Origin: Bacillota bacterium
Lineage (GTDB): Bacteria > Bacillota > Clostridia > TANB77 > CAG-465
DNA length: 64,000 nucleotides
Reading direction: 5' to 3'
NCBI GenBank assembly: GCA_023460515.1
Contig: JAEWPS010000045.1
Span: forward strand, 1-64,000
The position numbers and the translations under genes were made by a program. Shown piece after piece: positions 47,100 through 56,423 of the stretch. How positions within the stretch are numbered: position 1 is the stretch's first letter; each line of letters begins with the position of its first letter. Below the pieces are notes generated by a model. The model ran no database searches. It was not told the origin of the DNA and saw only the letters and a program-made list of their open reading frames with translations.

Positions 47100-49052
47100 A
47101 TGAAAACAAATTTTAAAAATCTGTTTAGAAGAATGACAACAATCGTGATCGTATTTACAATGGTATTTTCGTTTACAGCAACGGGCTATGCAGCACAAAA
47201 TAATTGGAATAACGGGAAGAAAGTGAATTATGTATCTTCCAGTAGCGATTCATCTTATAAAGCAAGTGATTGGACTAAAAATTTGGTTGATCTTTATCAA
47301 TTGAAGTGGTATGAAAGTCCAACTCGTGAAGTCTTAAAAGGTGAATTTATGCTAGTACAACTTCGTACAATTCAATCATCGCTAAAAAGTCGGGGGTTAG
47401 AATTACTTTCTGCCCCAAAAGAAACCTTAAATTACAAGGATAACAAAACTTTGACAGCGTCTGCACAAGAAGAAGCAAAAATTCTAAAATCTTTGGGAAT
47501 ATTAAGCGGAAATTCGGACGGGTATATGAAAATTAATGTACCAATTAAGAGATCTGAAGCAGCAAAGGTGTTAGCTGTTGCTAATTGCAAAGTTTTAAAA
47601 ATCCCATCAATCAGGACTGCAAACGTGTTTACGGATACAAAAGGTCATTGGTCAGAAAAATATGTAAGTATGGCTTATCAGACAGCTTTATTAAACGGCT
47701 TATCTAGCACAAAATTTAGTCCTGAAGCTTCACTTACACTTGAGCAAACACTACAGATACTTGAAAATGAAGTTGGATATTTCGGCATTACAAGGGCTGA
47801 TGTAGCTAAAGCGATGAAAGAAACATTTAAAGTCACTTTAGATACTAGCAAATCAAATAGTCTTGTTTCAAAAAATTCATACGTTAAATATGAAGAAAAA
47901 ATGAAGACCTATGGATTTGATCGACTCTATGACAATAAAAGTGCTAAAACCAGCGAAATTGTTACTAAGTCTGAGGCGATAAAATTAGCATTAGCTGTAA
48001 TATTTAATGTTGATGATGCACACGATTTTGGACCACTGCTTAATGGATTTGGCGAAGATAACAATGAGTATGTAAATGCAAATTGGGTTGATTACGCTAG
48101 ATCTCAAAAACTTTTAAAAGAGGATATAAATTCTACTAACTACAATGACAAGGCAAACTATATGGAAGTTATATCATTATTTGAAAGTTGTAAGCTAAGA
48201 TTTTTAGAAGGTTATGCGGTTAAGGATACAAAAGTATATTTGAAGGATATATCTAAATATTCATCAGATGAACAAGCAGCAATTAAAGACATGCAGGCAA
48301 ATGGAATTATATATCCTATTGCCGATGTTTTAAATGGCAGTGACTATATTTTCAAAGGTCAGTTAAATGAATTAGTTGTTAATTTTGCAGAGAAGTACAA
48401 TACGATAGCTTTAAAAGGCGACAAGATTAATACAGATCCATCTAAAATGCCATCTAATGCTAGTCAATTTCCTTATATAGTTTCTAATGTCGATAAGTCT
48501 ATATATGAACTTCCTTATTTTGTTGGATTTAGCGAGCGCTTTCAAAATGCTAAAGAAGTATATTCTATTAAAAAGGAAAGCTTTCCGCAAATAAAGGAAT
48601 ATGCTGAAGGACATTTTAATACTATTTTGAATATTGACTACAGAACTATAACAGAAGAAGGCTTAACTGAGCAGTTGCAACAATACTATATATTCGATGT
48701 AAATGATTCTGCAATAAAGGCATATGTTAAACATGTTAAGAATAATGAAATAATACTTGAAGGAAAGTCTAAAATGCAGCCTATTGTTTACTTTGATGGT
48801 GTATCTTACAGGGTTAGAATCAATTTAACTTTCACAGTTAAAAGCTCAAAAACAGATCAAAATTTACTTTATTTAGATTTGTTTGACGGATTAAGCAAGA
48901 CTTACAATAAGAAGTCCTATGATATTGTAACGGATTACTACTTGTCGTTAACTATAAGTGACAATACCAAGTTTTATCTTGACGAAGCTGAATTATTTAA
49001 TACAGTACAGAACAAAGGTAAATCTGGAATAACTAAAGAAGTTGAGGAATAA
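47100..49052 (+). CDS. Secreted SLH-domain protein related to the membrane-anchored SLH-like proteins
   Basis: This 650-residue protein has a signal peptide (about residues 1-31, ending TGYAA) and SLH domains in the first 240 residues, the clearest being VFTDTKGHWSEKYVSMAYQT with LLNGLSSTKFSPEASLTLEQ. A C-terminal part from about residue 262 (KYEEKMKTYGFDRLYDNKSA onward) is homologous to the proteins at 35548 and 41240. An AAGGAGG site precedes the ATG. It uses CGC, CGA and CGG arginine codons that neighbours mostly avoid, and it looks less AT-rich, suggesting transfer from a relative. It has an in-frame CGG at 47391 followed by G, read without any frame change. No giant partner follows it. 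Confidence 0.8.
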   Translation: MKTNFKNLFRRMTTIVIVFTMVFSFTATGYAAQNNWNNGKKVNYVSSSSDSSYKASDWTKNLVDLYQLKWYESPTREVLKGEFMLVQLRTIQSSLKSRGLELLSAPKETLNYKDNKTLTASAQEEAKILKSLGILSGNSDGYMKINVPIKRSEAAKVLAVANCKVLKIPSIRTANVFTDTKGHWSEKYVSMAYQTALLNGLSSTKFSPEASLTLEQTLQILENEVGYFGITRADVAKAMKETFKVTLDTSKSNSLVSKNSYVKYEEKMKTYGFDRLYDNKSAKTSEIVTKSEAIKLALAVIFNVDDAHDFGPLLNGFGEDNNEYVNANWVDYARSQKLLKEDINSTNYNDKANYMEVISLFESCKLRFLEGYAVKDTKVYLKDISKYSSDEQAAIKDMQANGIIYPIADVLNGSDYIFKGQLNELVVNFAEKYNTIALKGDKINTDPSKMPSNASQFPYIVSNVDKSIYELPYFVGFSERFQNAKEVYSIKKESFPQIKEYAEGHFNTILNIDYRTITEEGLTEQLQQYYIFDVNDSAIKAYVKHVKNNEIILEGKSKMQPIVYFDGVSYRVRINLTFTVKSSKTDQNLLYLDLFDGLSKTYNKKSYDIVTDYYLSLTISDNTKFYLDEAELFNTVQNKGKSGITKEVEE

Positions 49053-49068
49053 CAGATTTTAAACAATT

Positions 49069-49110
49069 AAAAACTAGATGCGTATTATGCATCTAGTTTT
49101 TTTTTTTTTT
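49069..49110 (+). terminator. Terminator between convergent genes
   Basis: A 13-bp stem (aaaaactagatgc / gcatctagttttt) encloses a 7-base loop, followed by 14 T. An A-run on the other side allows some action on the minus strand too. Confidence 0.9.
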
Positions 49111-49127
49111 GTATACGTTATTACCTT

Positions 49128-49619
49128 TTATTTAACAAAAGTATTAGCAGGTGCAGTTATTTTCTTAATACTTCCTACTTTTATAATTGGCATAGTTGTA
49201 TTATATGTACCTTCTTTTATTACACCAGTTATTTCAACCCATTCGCTATCTTTTAGTTTTGAAGCATCTGCGCTTTCACATAAAAATCCTGCAACAGTAT
49301 CTTCTTCGTTTATTATTGTATTTCTACCACAAACAAAAATATTTTCTTTAAAATCATCCATTCTAAATACAAATCCGCTAAATTTAACTGTTTTATTAAC
49401 TGATCCTTGAATATTTTCATGTACCTCTTTTAATAATTGTATATAGTTTTCTTCAGTCAAAATATAATCATATTTTGACTCATCTTTTTTTAGTGCAGAC
49501 GTTGATTCAAGATTGGAACCACTCGCAACAAATTCTATCAATACTGCTGCGACTATAGAAATAAGTAGGCATATAAACAGTATTTTTTTAATATTTAACT
49601 TAAAATTTACAACAAACAT
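49128..49619 (-). CDS. DUF1980/YcgQ-like lipid-anchored or membrane-bound OB-fold protein
   Basis: This 163-residue protein has an N-terminal membrane helix (about residues 12-32, ILFICLLISIVAAVLIEFVA). The soluble part has VKFSGFVFRMDDFKENIFVC and VAGFLCESADASKLKDSEWV, then EITGVI. This is the pattern of the C-terminal domain of the TIGR03943/DUF1980 (YcgQ) family, which normally pairs with a DUF318/YcgR-type permease. No permease gene is next to it. A GAGGAGG site lies just before the ATG. It is convergent with the SLH gene and divergent from secA. Function unknown. Confidence 0.6.
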   Translation of the reverse strand: MFVVNFKLNIKKILFICLLISIVAAVLIEFVASGSNLESTSALKKDESKYDYILTEENYIQLLKEVHENIQGSVNKTVKFSGFVFRMDDFKENIFVCGRNTIINEEDTVAGFLCESADASKLKDSEWVEITGVIKEGTYNTTMPIIKVGSIKKITAPANTFVK

Positions 49620-49656
49620 AAATCCTCCTCAAAATCAAAAGATTTTTATTAAACTA

Positions 49657-49685
49657 TTTAAATATAACTTCTTTTATGATATAAT
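49657..49685 (+). promoter_or_regulatory. Promoter of secA
   Basis: TTTAAA, a 17-bp spacer and TATAAT lie about 55 bases before the secA start. Confidence 0.65.
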
Positions 49686-49738
49686 GTATGTGTTAGTTTT
49701 AAAAATAGAATATATATTGAATTAAAATGGAGGAAAAG

Positions 49739-52528
49739 ATGAAATTATTAGAAAAAATTTTTGGGAGTTATAGCAAAAAGGAAATTAATAGAATCCTTCC
49801 AACTGTAGATAAAATAGTGGCACTTGGAGAAAGTATGTCAAAACTTTCAGATGGTGAACTTCAAAATAAAACAAATGAATTTATAGAAAGATTAAATAAA
49901 GGAGAAACTCTAGATGATATACTAGTAGAAGCTTTTGCTGTAGTAAGTGAAGCAGCAAGTAGAATTTTAAATCAGAAGCCATTTAGAGTACAATTAATTG
50001 GTGGTATAATATTACATCAAGGTAGAATTGCAGAAATGAAAACGGGTGAAGGTAAAACTTTAACAGCAACATTTCCAATATACTTAAATGCGCTTACTAA
50101 AAAAGGTGCTCATCTAGTAACTGTTAATGATTATTTGGCTAAGACTCAAAGTATTTGGATGGGAAAATTGTATAAATTTCTAGGTCTTTCAGTTGGATTA
50201 GTTGTAGCGGACATGTCACCTGAAGAAAAGAAAAAGGCATATAATTGTGATATAACATACGGTACAAATAATGAATTTGGATTTGACTATTTAAGAGATA
50301 ATATGAGTATGTCAGTTAATACAATGGTTCAAAGAGATTTGAATTATGCTATTGTCGATGAAATAGATAGTATATTAATAGATGAAGCAAGAACACCTCT
50401 TATTATTTCTGGTATGATAAATAAAAAAAGTGATATCTATGAAAAAGCAGATAAGTTTGCTAAAAAATTAAAATCTAAAATAATTATAGAAAAAGATGAT
50501 AAAGTATTTGATGATAGTGATAATGATTATGATTATATAGTAGATATAAAAGCAAAAAGTGTTGCTTTAACGGATAGTGGAGTAAAGAAAGCAGAAGAAT
50601 ACTTTGGTATTACCTCTTTAAGTGATGTTGAGAATTTAAGTGTTTCACATCATATTAATCAAGCAATAAGAGCATATGGATTAATGAAAAATGATATAGA
50701 TTATATAGTTAAAGATGGTGAAGTAATAATTGTTGACGAGTTTACTGGTAGACTTATGAGTGGCAGAAGATATAGCGATGGATTACACCAAGCTATTGAA
50801 GCTAAAGAAGGGGTCAAAATTGCTTTTGAATCACAAACCCTAGCTACTATTACATTCCAAAATTATTTTAGATTATATGGCAAACTTGCGGGAATGACAG
50901 GTACAGCAAAAACAGAAGAAGATGAGTTTAAAGGTATATATAAGCTAGATGTAGTTGAAGTTCCAACAAATAAAGAAGTAAAAAGACTAGATTTAAATGA
51001 TTCTGTATATAAGACTCAAAAAGGTAAATTTAATGCAATAGTTGAAGAGGTTAAAAAATCATATGAAATTGGGCAACCGGTATTGGTTGGTACAGTATCA
51101 ATAGATAAATCTGAAATAATAAGTGCATTACTTAAAAAAGAGAAAATACCACATCAAGTACTTAATGCTAAGTATCATGAAAAAGAAGCTGAAATAATAG
51201 CACAAGCTGGTAGATATAAAGCAATAACTATTGCTACTAATATGGCTGGACGTGGTACAGATATATTATTAGGTGGTAATCTAGAGTACATTATAAAATC
51301 TGAACTTAATAAAGAAGGATTTAATAAAGAAATAATCGAAATGGCAATTACTCCTATAAATTATGATAATGAAGAAGTAAAAGCTGCTAAATCAAAGATG
51401 GCTGAAATAGTTAATAAATATAAGCCAGAAATAGAAGAAGGTAGAAAAAAGGTAATTGAAGCTGGTGGTCTTAAGATAATAGGTAGTGAAAGACATGAAT
51501 CTAGAAGAATAGACAACCAATTAAGAGGACGTTCTGGTAGACAAGGTGATATAGGTGGATCTAAATTCTATATATCATTTGAAGATGATTTAATGAAACT
51601 ATTTGGATCAGACAAAGTAAATGCATTAGCTACAATGGTAGGGCTTCCAGAAGACATGCCTATTGAAATGAGTATACTTACTTCTACAATAGAAAAAGCA
51701 CAAAAGAGAATAGAAGGTATTAACTATAGTATAAGAAAAAATGTTTTAGAATATGACGATGTAATGAATAAGCAAAGAGAATTAATATATGGACAAAGAA
51801 GAGATGTTCTAAAAACAGATGATATAAAAGTAATGGTACTTTCTATGGTAAAATCTAAAGTTAGAGAAATTGTAGATACATATTTTACTCATGCTGATGG
51901 TATTGATGAAGTAGATTTCTTTGCCGTTAATACTATGTTAAATGATATATTCAAAATAGAAGATTTAGTATTAAAAGAAGAAATAAAAACATTTGATGAG
52001 GAAGAAATATATAATATAATAATAAATAAAATAGAAAAAGAATATTTAGATAAACATGAAAAAGCAAAAGAAAATAATACTGAAGAAATTTTACAAGGGT
52101 TAGAAAGACATTTAATATTAACTGTTGTTGATGAAAAATGGATGGATCATATAGATAATATAACAGGACTTAAAGATGGTATAGGACTTAGAGCATATGG
52201 ACAAAGTAATCCGGTTGAAGCTTATAAGATGGAAAGTTTTACAATGTTTGAGGAAATGGCAAATTCTATTAAAGAAGACAGTATAAAAGCAGTATTTTCT
52301 ATAAAAGAAAATGTTAATAATGTAAGAATAAATACTCAGGATAATATAAGTAAAATAACTAGTTACGAAAACCCAGAATTGAATGTTAGTAATCACACTA
52401 ATGTCACTACAAATCAAGAAGTAAAAAAAGAACCAGTAAAAGTTGAAAAAACAGTTGGTAGAAACGAACAATGTCCTTGTGGAAGTGGAAAAAAATATAA
52501 ATACTGTTGCGGTAAAGACGTTAAATAA
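49739..52528 (+). CDS. secA: Preprotein translocase ATPase SecA
   Basis: This 929-residue motor drives export through SecYEG. It has Walker A EMKTGEGKTLTA, the DEID box (VDEIDSILIDEARTP), TGRLMSGRRYSDGLHQAIEA in the preprotein-crosslinking/NBD1 region, MAGRGTDILLGGNL and SERHESRRIDNQLRGRSGRQ in NBD2, and a C-terminal SEC-C zinc motif (CPCGSGKKYKYCCG). Full length and an intact SEC-C tail argue for the housekeeping SecA rather than SecA2. The ATG at 49739 has GGAGG 5 bases upstream; the ATG at 49727 lies upstream of that site. It lies beside large exported-protein genes. Confidence 0.97.
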   Translation: MKLLEKIFGSYSKKEINRILPTVDKIVALGESMSKLSDGELQNKTNEFIERLNKGETLDDILVEAFAVVSEAASRILNQKPFRVQLIGGIILHQGRIAEMKTGEGKTLTATFPIYLNALTKKGAHLVTVNDYLAKTQSIWMGKLYKFLGLSVGLVVADMSPEEKKKAYNCDITYGTNNEFGFDYLRDNMSMSVNTMVQRDLNYAIVDEIDSILIDEARTPLIISGMINKKSDIYEKADKFAKKLKSKIIIEKDDKVFDDSDNDYDYIVDIKAKSVALTDSGVKKAEEYFGITSLSDVENLSVSHHINQAIRAYGLMKNDIDYIVKDGEVIIVDEFTGRLMSGRRYSDGLHQAIEAKEGVKIAFESQTLATITFQNYFRLYGKLAGMTGTAKTEEDEFKGIYKLDVVEVPTNKEVKRLDLNDSVYKTQKGKFNAIVEEVKKSYEIGQPVLVGTVSIDKSEIISALLKKEKIPHQVLNAKYHEKEAEIIAQAGRYKAITIATNMAGRGTDILLGGNLEYIIKSELNKEGFNKEIIEMAITPINYDNEEVKAAKSKMAEIVNKYKPEIEEGRKKVIEAGGLKIIGSERHESRRIDNQLRGRSGRQGDIGGSKFYISFEDDLMKLFGSDKVNALATMVGLPEDMPIEMSILTSTIEKAQKRIEGINYSIRKNVLEYDDVMNKQRELIYGQRRDVLKTDDIKVMVLSMVKSKVREIVDTYFTHADGIDEVDFFAVNTMLNDIFKIEDLVLKEEIKTFDEEEIYNIIINKIEKEYLDKHEKAKENNTEEILQGLERHLILTVVDEKWMDHIDNITGLKDGIGLRAYGQSNPVEAYKMESFTMFEEMANSIKEDSIKAVFSIKENVNNVRINTQDNISKITSYENPELNVSNHTNVTTNQEVKKEPVKVEKTVGRNEQCPCGSGKKYKYCCGKDVK

Positions 52529-52540
52529 AATTTTTTAAAT

Positions 52541-52582
52541 AAAAAAGGTGAGAGAGTATTACATATTCTTTTACCTTTTTTT
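52541..52582 (+). terminator. Terminator after secA
   Basis: A long imperfect stem (aaaaaaggt ... accttttttt, with an inner gagagta/tattctt part) is followed by a T-run. Confidence 0.75.
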
Positions 52583-52606
52583 ATTATATATTGTTTCTAT
52601 ACCAAC

Positions 52607-52638
52607 AAAAAACTAACAAGATTAACTTGTTAGTTTTT
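52607..52638 (-). terminator. Terminator of the VirD4-like gene
   Basis: A 13-bp perfect stem (aaaaactaacaag / cttgttagttttt) encloses a 5-base loop, with a T-run on the minus strand. Confidence 0.85.
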
Positions 52639-52653
52639 CGTTGTAAAGTAACA

Positions 52654-55155
52654 CTAATTTTTTCTGTTTATTACTGGTGTTTCATATGTTTCTGTTATTG
52701 CACCACCATCAATTTTTGCGTTATCTATGTTTGGCTCTAAATCATCAAATTCAATTTCAAATCCAGGTTCAGTAGAAGAAGGTCTAGCAGTAGTAACATT
52801 TGCAAATCTTTCTTCTTTTACTGTGTTTTTGAATATTAAATCATTTGAACTCTTAAGCTCATCCATAAGTCTAGTTGTTGTATTTACTCCAAATAATGAA
52901 TCATCGTTATCGGAAGAATCACTTGTATTGAAATTAATAGTTGGGCCATCTGGTTTACTCATCATATATTTTTCAAAGTTATAATGTTCAGCAGGATGTT
53001 TATGTTTATATTTTCCATCTAAGAAACTTGTTTTGCCTTGACCGTATACTGATTTACCAGAAGAATCTTTAGTTTTGTAAAATACTGCTCCAAAACCTTG
53101 ATTAGAAAGTTTCCATTCAGGTGCTCTTTCTTTAGGATAAACTTTAAGTGTTGGAACTGCAGCCATTCTACCTTTATCATCAAATTTAAATTCTGTTTTA
53201 GGATCTGGAACCTTCTCTTTACCGAAGGCTCTTTCCCAATATGCACTATCTTCAGGAACTGTGTCACCAAATACAATTTGTGTTTTAGTATTAGCAAGAA
53301 CGGTTTGTCTATAATAACTTGCACTTTTACCGCCTTTTTCAAGTTGTGATAAGTTTTGTATAGCTACGCAAACTCCACATCTGTATTTTCTAAATAATGT
53401 GAACATAACTTCCATATCTTTATTAAGGTATTCAGGGAATTCATCAATGTATAAGAAGTGAGGTGTACGAGAATCTTCGTTTCCTTTTCTTCTTAATACT
53501 GCATCTTGGAATTGCATAATAAAGAACATTCCGAATGCTTTTGATTGTATAATACCTAAATCACCTTTTCTAGAACAAGCAGTTATTACACTACCATCTT
53601 CTAAGGCTTTATCAAATTCTAATATATTTGTCTTGCCACAAAGGGCTTTTTTTAGTCCAGGGTGTCTAAGTAGATTATTTAATTGTGTAATAGCACCATA
53701 TAGGAATCTTTCAGTTTCTTTTCTACCGCTACCACGTGTTCCAGGAATTTCATAACCATTTATATTTAAAGAAGGTTTATAGAAATTCTTTTCAAAGTAT
53801 GCAAGAAGTAATTTATATTTTTGCTCTAGCTCAGGAACTTTTTTCATTTCTTCAGCCATGTCTTCAACTTTATCGAAGTTATATAATAATTCTAACATAT
53901 CTTCTAAACTTGCCATATCTCCATTATTAAGTATTGGATACATTTCTTTTAAAAGTATTGCTAAGTTTTGGAATGCATCAAGTGTTACTTGTGTAAAGAA
54001 TGGATCTCCAGGAGCTCCGCCACCTTCATTTTCATACATTGATTTTAAAACATCGGCTATTATTGATGCAACCTTTGGCGGATCTTCAATAGCAAATGGA
54101 TTTATACTTAAAGTACCTTCTAAATTTACAGGATCTACAGATAATACATCTATATCAAAGTTTTTTGCTACAGATATAAAGTCAGATATGAATTTACCAT
54201 CGTTTTCAATAATTGTTATACCTAAATTCTTGTAAGATATTAGTCCAGATGAATTATCAGTATATTGTATTAAGTTTCTAACTTGTAATAAAAATTGTTC
54301 TTCTAAACCTCTTCTTGGTTTAATAAAGCTCATAGAAAAATTCTTATTTATGTACTCATTATCATAAGGTCCAGTTACGTATGCAATTCCTTTTTTTAAC
54401 AACGAATAACCAAGTTTTTTAGAGTATTCTCTAAAAAAGTATTTTTTTTCTAAATCTAAAGCACTCATTGGAAGTAGTACAGTAGCTGTTTTACCAGTAC
54501 CAGTGGCACCTTGTACAAGTGTAGCTTCATATCTCTTTTTTTCAGGTACAACAACAGGTATTGAAGTTCCTTTATTTTTACAAATTACAGTAGAACAACT
54601 AAATACGCCAGTATCTTTTGCATTTGATTTTGTTGATAGACCAGAATATCCAGCTATTGCTTTTGGTATGTCATCATCTCTATATATTAATAAGAAGTAA
54701 TCTACAACCTTAAATAATCCAACAAAAGTAACTAAAAGAGTAAGTGTTTTAAGAGCTGGCGAAAATAATTCTGGGTATGTAGTATAAACTCTTTGATAAT
54801 TTGGTATTTTTTCTAGTAGAAACCAAATAGTAGAATTTATATATATTGAGATAACAGTACTTAAAATTATGCAAAACATTGAAAAAGTTACTATATATAT
54901 ATTGATTTTTGTATTATCATTTTTTGCTATACCTGCATTTACGTAATATGAATATGCTAAAGCTGGTATTATAAACCAAATTGAATATATATAAGGTGAA
55001 GCATCATCTGATAATCTTGGATCTCCTATTAGGAAAGCAAGCATTTTACCTGCACATATCAGTACTAGTAGAGCTGTTAAACTATAAAAAAAGTAGGTTA
55101 ACAGTTTATTTGGCTTAGTTTTTATATGTAATTTTTTTAATATTGATTCGAACAA
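52654..55155 (-). CDS. VirD4/TraG-like coupling ATPase
   Basis: This 833-residue protein has about four N-terminal membrane helices (residues about 20-165). The cytoplasmic ATPase has Walker A VQGATGTGKTATVLLP, a DPVNLEGTLSINPF block typical of TraG/VirD4, and Walker B PHFLYIDEFPEYLNKD, followed by RKYRCGVCVAIQNLSQLEKG and the arginine-containing TKTQIVFGDTVPEDSAYWER block. The C-terminal 150 residues are acidic and probably disordered. The TTG at 55155 is preferred over the ATG at 55173 because GGTGG lies 5 bases before it. No relaxase, VirB4 or transfer origin was found, so a role in conjugation is not supported here; a role in surface secretion is possible. Confidence 0.8.
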   Translation of the reverse strand: MFESILKKLHIKTKPNKLLTYFFYSLTALLVLICAGKMLAFLIGDPRLSDDASPYIYSIWFIIPALAYSYYVNAGIAKNDNTKINIYIVTFSMFCIILSTVISIYINSTIWFLLEKIPNYQRVYTTYPELFSPALKTLTLLVTFVGLFKVVDYFLLIYRDDDIPKAIAGYSGLSTKSNAKDTGVFSCSTVICKNKGTSIPVVVPEKKRYEATLVQGATGTGKTATVLLPMSALDLEKKYFFREYSKKLGYSLLKKGIAYVTGPYDNEYINKNFSMSFIKPRRGLEEQFLLQVRNLIQYTDNSSGLISYKNLGITIIENDGKFISDFISVAKNFDIDVLSVDPVNLEGTLSINPFAIEDPPKVASIIADVLKSMYENEGGGAPGDPFFTQVTLDAFQNLAILLKEMYPILNNGDMASLEDMLELLYNFDKVEDMAEEMKKVPELEQKYKLLLAYFEKNFYKPSLNINGYEIPGTRGSGRKETERFLYGAITQLNNLLRHPGLKKALCGKTNILEFDKALEDGSVITACSRKGDLGIIQSKAFGMFFIMQFQDAVLRRKGNEDSRTPHFLYIDEFPEYLNKDMEVMFTLFRKYRCGVCVAIQNLSQLEKGGKSASYYRQTVLANTKTQIVFGDTVPEDSAYWERAFGKEKVPDPKTEFKFDDKGRMAAVPTLKVYPKERAPEWKLSNQGFGAVFYKTKDSSGKSVYGQGKTSFLDGKYKHKHPAEHYNFEKYMMSKPDGPTINFNTSDSSDNDDSLFGVNTTTRLMDELKSSNDLIFKNTVKEERFANVTTARPSSTEPGFEIEFDDLEPNIDNAKIDGGAITETYETPVINRKN

Positions 55156-55374
55156 AAATACCACCGCTTTCATGAAAGTTAATATACAAAAGGTATAAAA
55201 ACCTTTTTATCCCTTGATTTTTATATATACATAATATATAATTGTATATATATGATACTACATTTAGATTAAAAAATCAAGAGAAATACTAAAAGAAGCG
55301 GTTAAAAATCAAAAAAATGGTTAGTATTTATTGCTAAATAAAGTTAAAATCAGATGTAAGGAGAAATGATTACT

Positions 55375-55906
55375 ATGAAAATAGTCGTAGGACTTGGAAA
55401 TCCTGGAAAAGAATATGCAAGAACAAGACATAACTTTGGATTTATGTTTCTAGAATATTTAGAAGAAAAATATAAGTTTGAAATAGATAAGAAAAAACTA
55501 GATAGTTTAATAGGTGAATGTACTATAAATGGTCAAAAGATTATATTTGTAAAACCACTTACTTATATGAATTTGAGCGGTGAAGCAATCCAAAAAGTGA
55601 AAAATTGGTACAAAGTAGAAGATCGAGATATTATAGTAGTTTTTGATGATATAGACATAGAGTTTGGTGAATTTAGATATAGGGAAAGTGGTAGCGGGGG
55701 TTCGCATAACGGTATGAAAAACATTATTCAGATGCTTTCTACACAAAATATTTCAAGAATAAGACTCCGGAATAGGTAATTTAAAATACCCAGATCAAAA
55801 TTTAAGTGATTTTGTACTTAATAGATTTTCTAAAGAAGAAGAGAACCTTCTAGGAGATATATTTAATAAAACAGAAAAGAAATTATTAGAATTTCTTGAC
55901 AAATAG
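55375..55906 (+). CDS. pth: Peptidyl-tRNA hydrolase, expressed by +1 frameshift
   Basis: The product is 176 residues, a normal length, if the C of the CGG codon at 55768 is skipped. It frees tRNA from stalled peptidyl-tRNA and is essential in most bacteria. The N-terminus VVGLGNPGKEYARTRHNFGF carries the catalytic His region. VKPLTYMNLSG, VVFDDIDIEFGEFRYR and GSGGSHNGMKNII follow. Zero frame then ends in RIRLRNR at TAA 55777. The +1 frame continues GIGNLKYPDQNLSDFVLNRF, exactly the family's RIGIGRP-type segment and C-terminal helix. The ATG at 55375 fits family starts; the ATG at 55366 is closer to the AAGGAG site. Confidence 0.85.
55768..55771 (+). other. Putative +1 frameshift site CGG-A in pth
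   Basis: The zero frame reads CTC CGG AAT AGG TAA; skipping the C gives CTC, then GGA ATA GGT, restoring the conserved LGIG segment. Confidence 0.75.
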
Positions 55907-55924
55907 GTATATTTGTGTTACAAT
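55896..55924 (+). promoter_or_regulatory. Consensus promoter of rplU-rpmA
   Basis: TTGACA, a 17-bp spacer and TACAAT. The -35 box overlaps the last codons of pth in its shifted frame. Confidence 0.8.
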
Positions 55925-55927
55925 ATA

Positions 55928-56010
55928 TCAGTGTTAACCGCGCACGAAAGGTTTAAATGTTATTATTAACTACCTATAGTGGCGAGTACAAGATAGAATT
56001 TAAGGAGGTG
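55928..56010 (+). promoter_or_regulatory. Probable ribosomal L21 leader
   Basis: The transcribed leader before rplU contains ACCGCGCACG, AGGTTTAAATG and a late GTGGCGAGT element in the order and spacing I associate with the L21 leader RNA of Bacillota, which is thought to bind L21 for autoregulation. The assignment is from memory of the motif; no covariance model was run. Confidence 0.6.
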
Positions 56011-56016
56011 TACTAA

Positions 56017-56379
56017 ATGTACGCAATAGTTGAAATCAGTGGAAAACAGTACAAAGTATCAGAAGGTGATATCGTTTTTGTTGACAGAATAGAATCTTTA
56101 GAACCAGGTTCATCAGTTGAATTTGATAAAGTTCTTTTATTATCTGACGATAAAAAAGTTACTATTGGAGAAGAATATGTTAAAGGGGCTAAAGTAAAAG
56201 CAACTGTAGTATCTCATGGTAAAGACAAAAAAGTTTTAGTATATAAATACAAAGCTAAGAAAAATGAAAGAAAAACTAAAGGACACAGACAACCATATAC
56301 TAAAGTTCAAATCGAAAAAATAACAGCTACTTCAAGAGCTAAAAAAGAAAAAGAAAATGAAATTGAAGAAAATGCTTAA
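56017..56379 (+). CDS. rplU: Ribosomal protein L21 (bL21)
   Basis: This 120-residue large-subunit protein binds 23S rRNA. The N-terminus MYAIVEISGKQYKVSEGDIV and the C-terminal RKTKGHRQPYTKVQIEKI block are family hallmarks. About 15 extra acidic and lysine-rich residues follow the usual C-terminal end. AAGGAGG lies 6 bases before the ATG. It is followed directly by rpmA after 44 bases; the prp/ysxB protease gene that often sits between them in Bacillota is absent. Confidence 0.95.
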   Translation: MYAIVEISGKQYKVSEGDIVFVDRIESLEPGSSVEFDKVLLLSDDKKVTIGEEYVKGAKVKATVVSHGKDKKVLVYKYKAKKNERKTKGHRQPYTKVQIEKITATSRAKKEKENEIEENA

Positions 56380-56423
56380 TTAATATTTATTAGATTGAGC
56401 ATAGTATAAGGAGGGAAATTTAG

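Noticed and set aside
49739..52528. Accessory SecA2
   Set aside because: The protein is full length with all SecA domains and an intact zinc-binding tail, as in housekeeping SecA.
52654..55155. Integrative conjugative element around the VirD4-like gene
   Set aside because: No integrase, relaxase, attachment-site repeats or other transfer genes were found; the neighbours are housekeeping genes.
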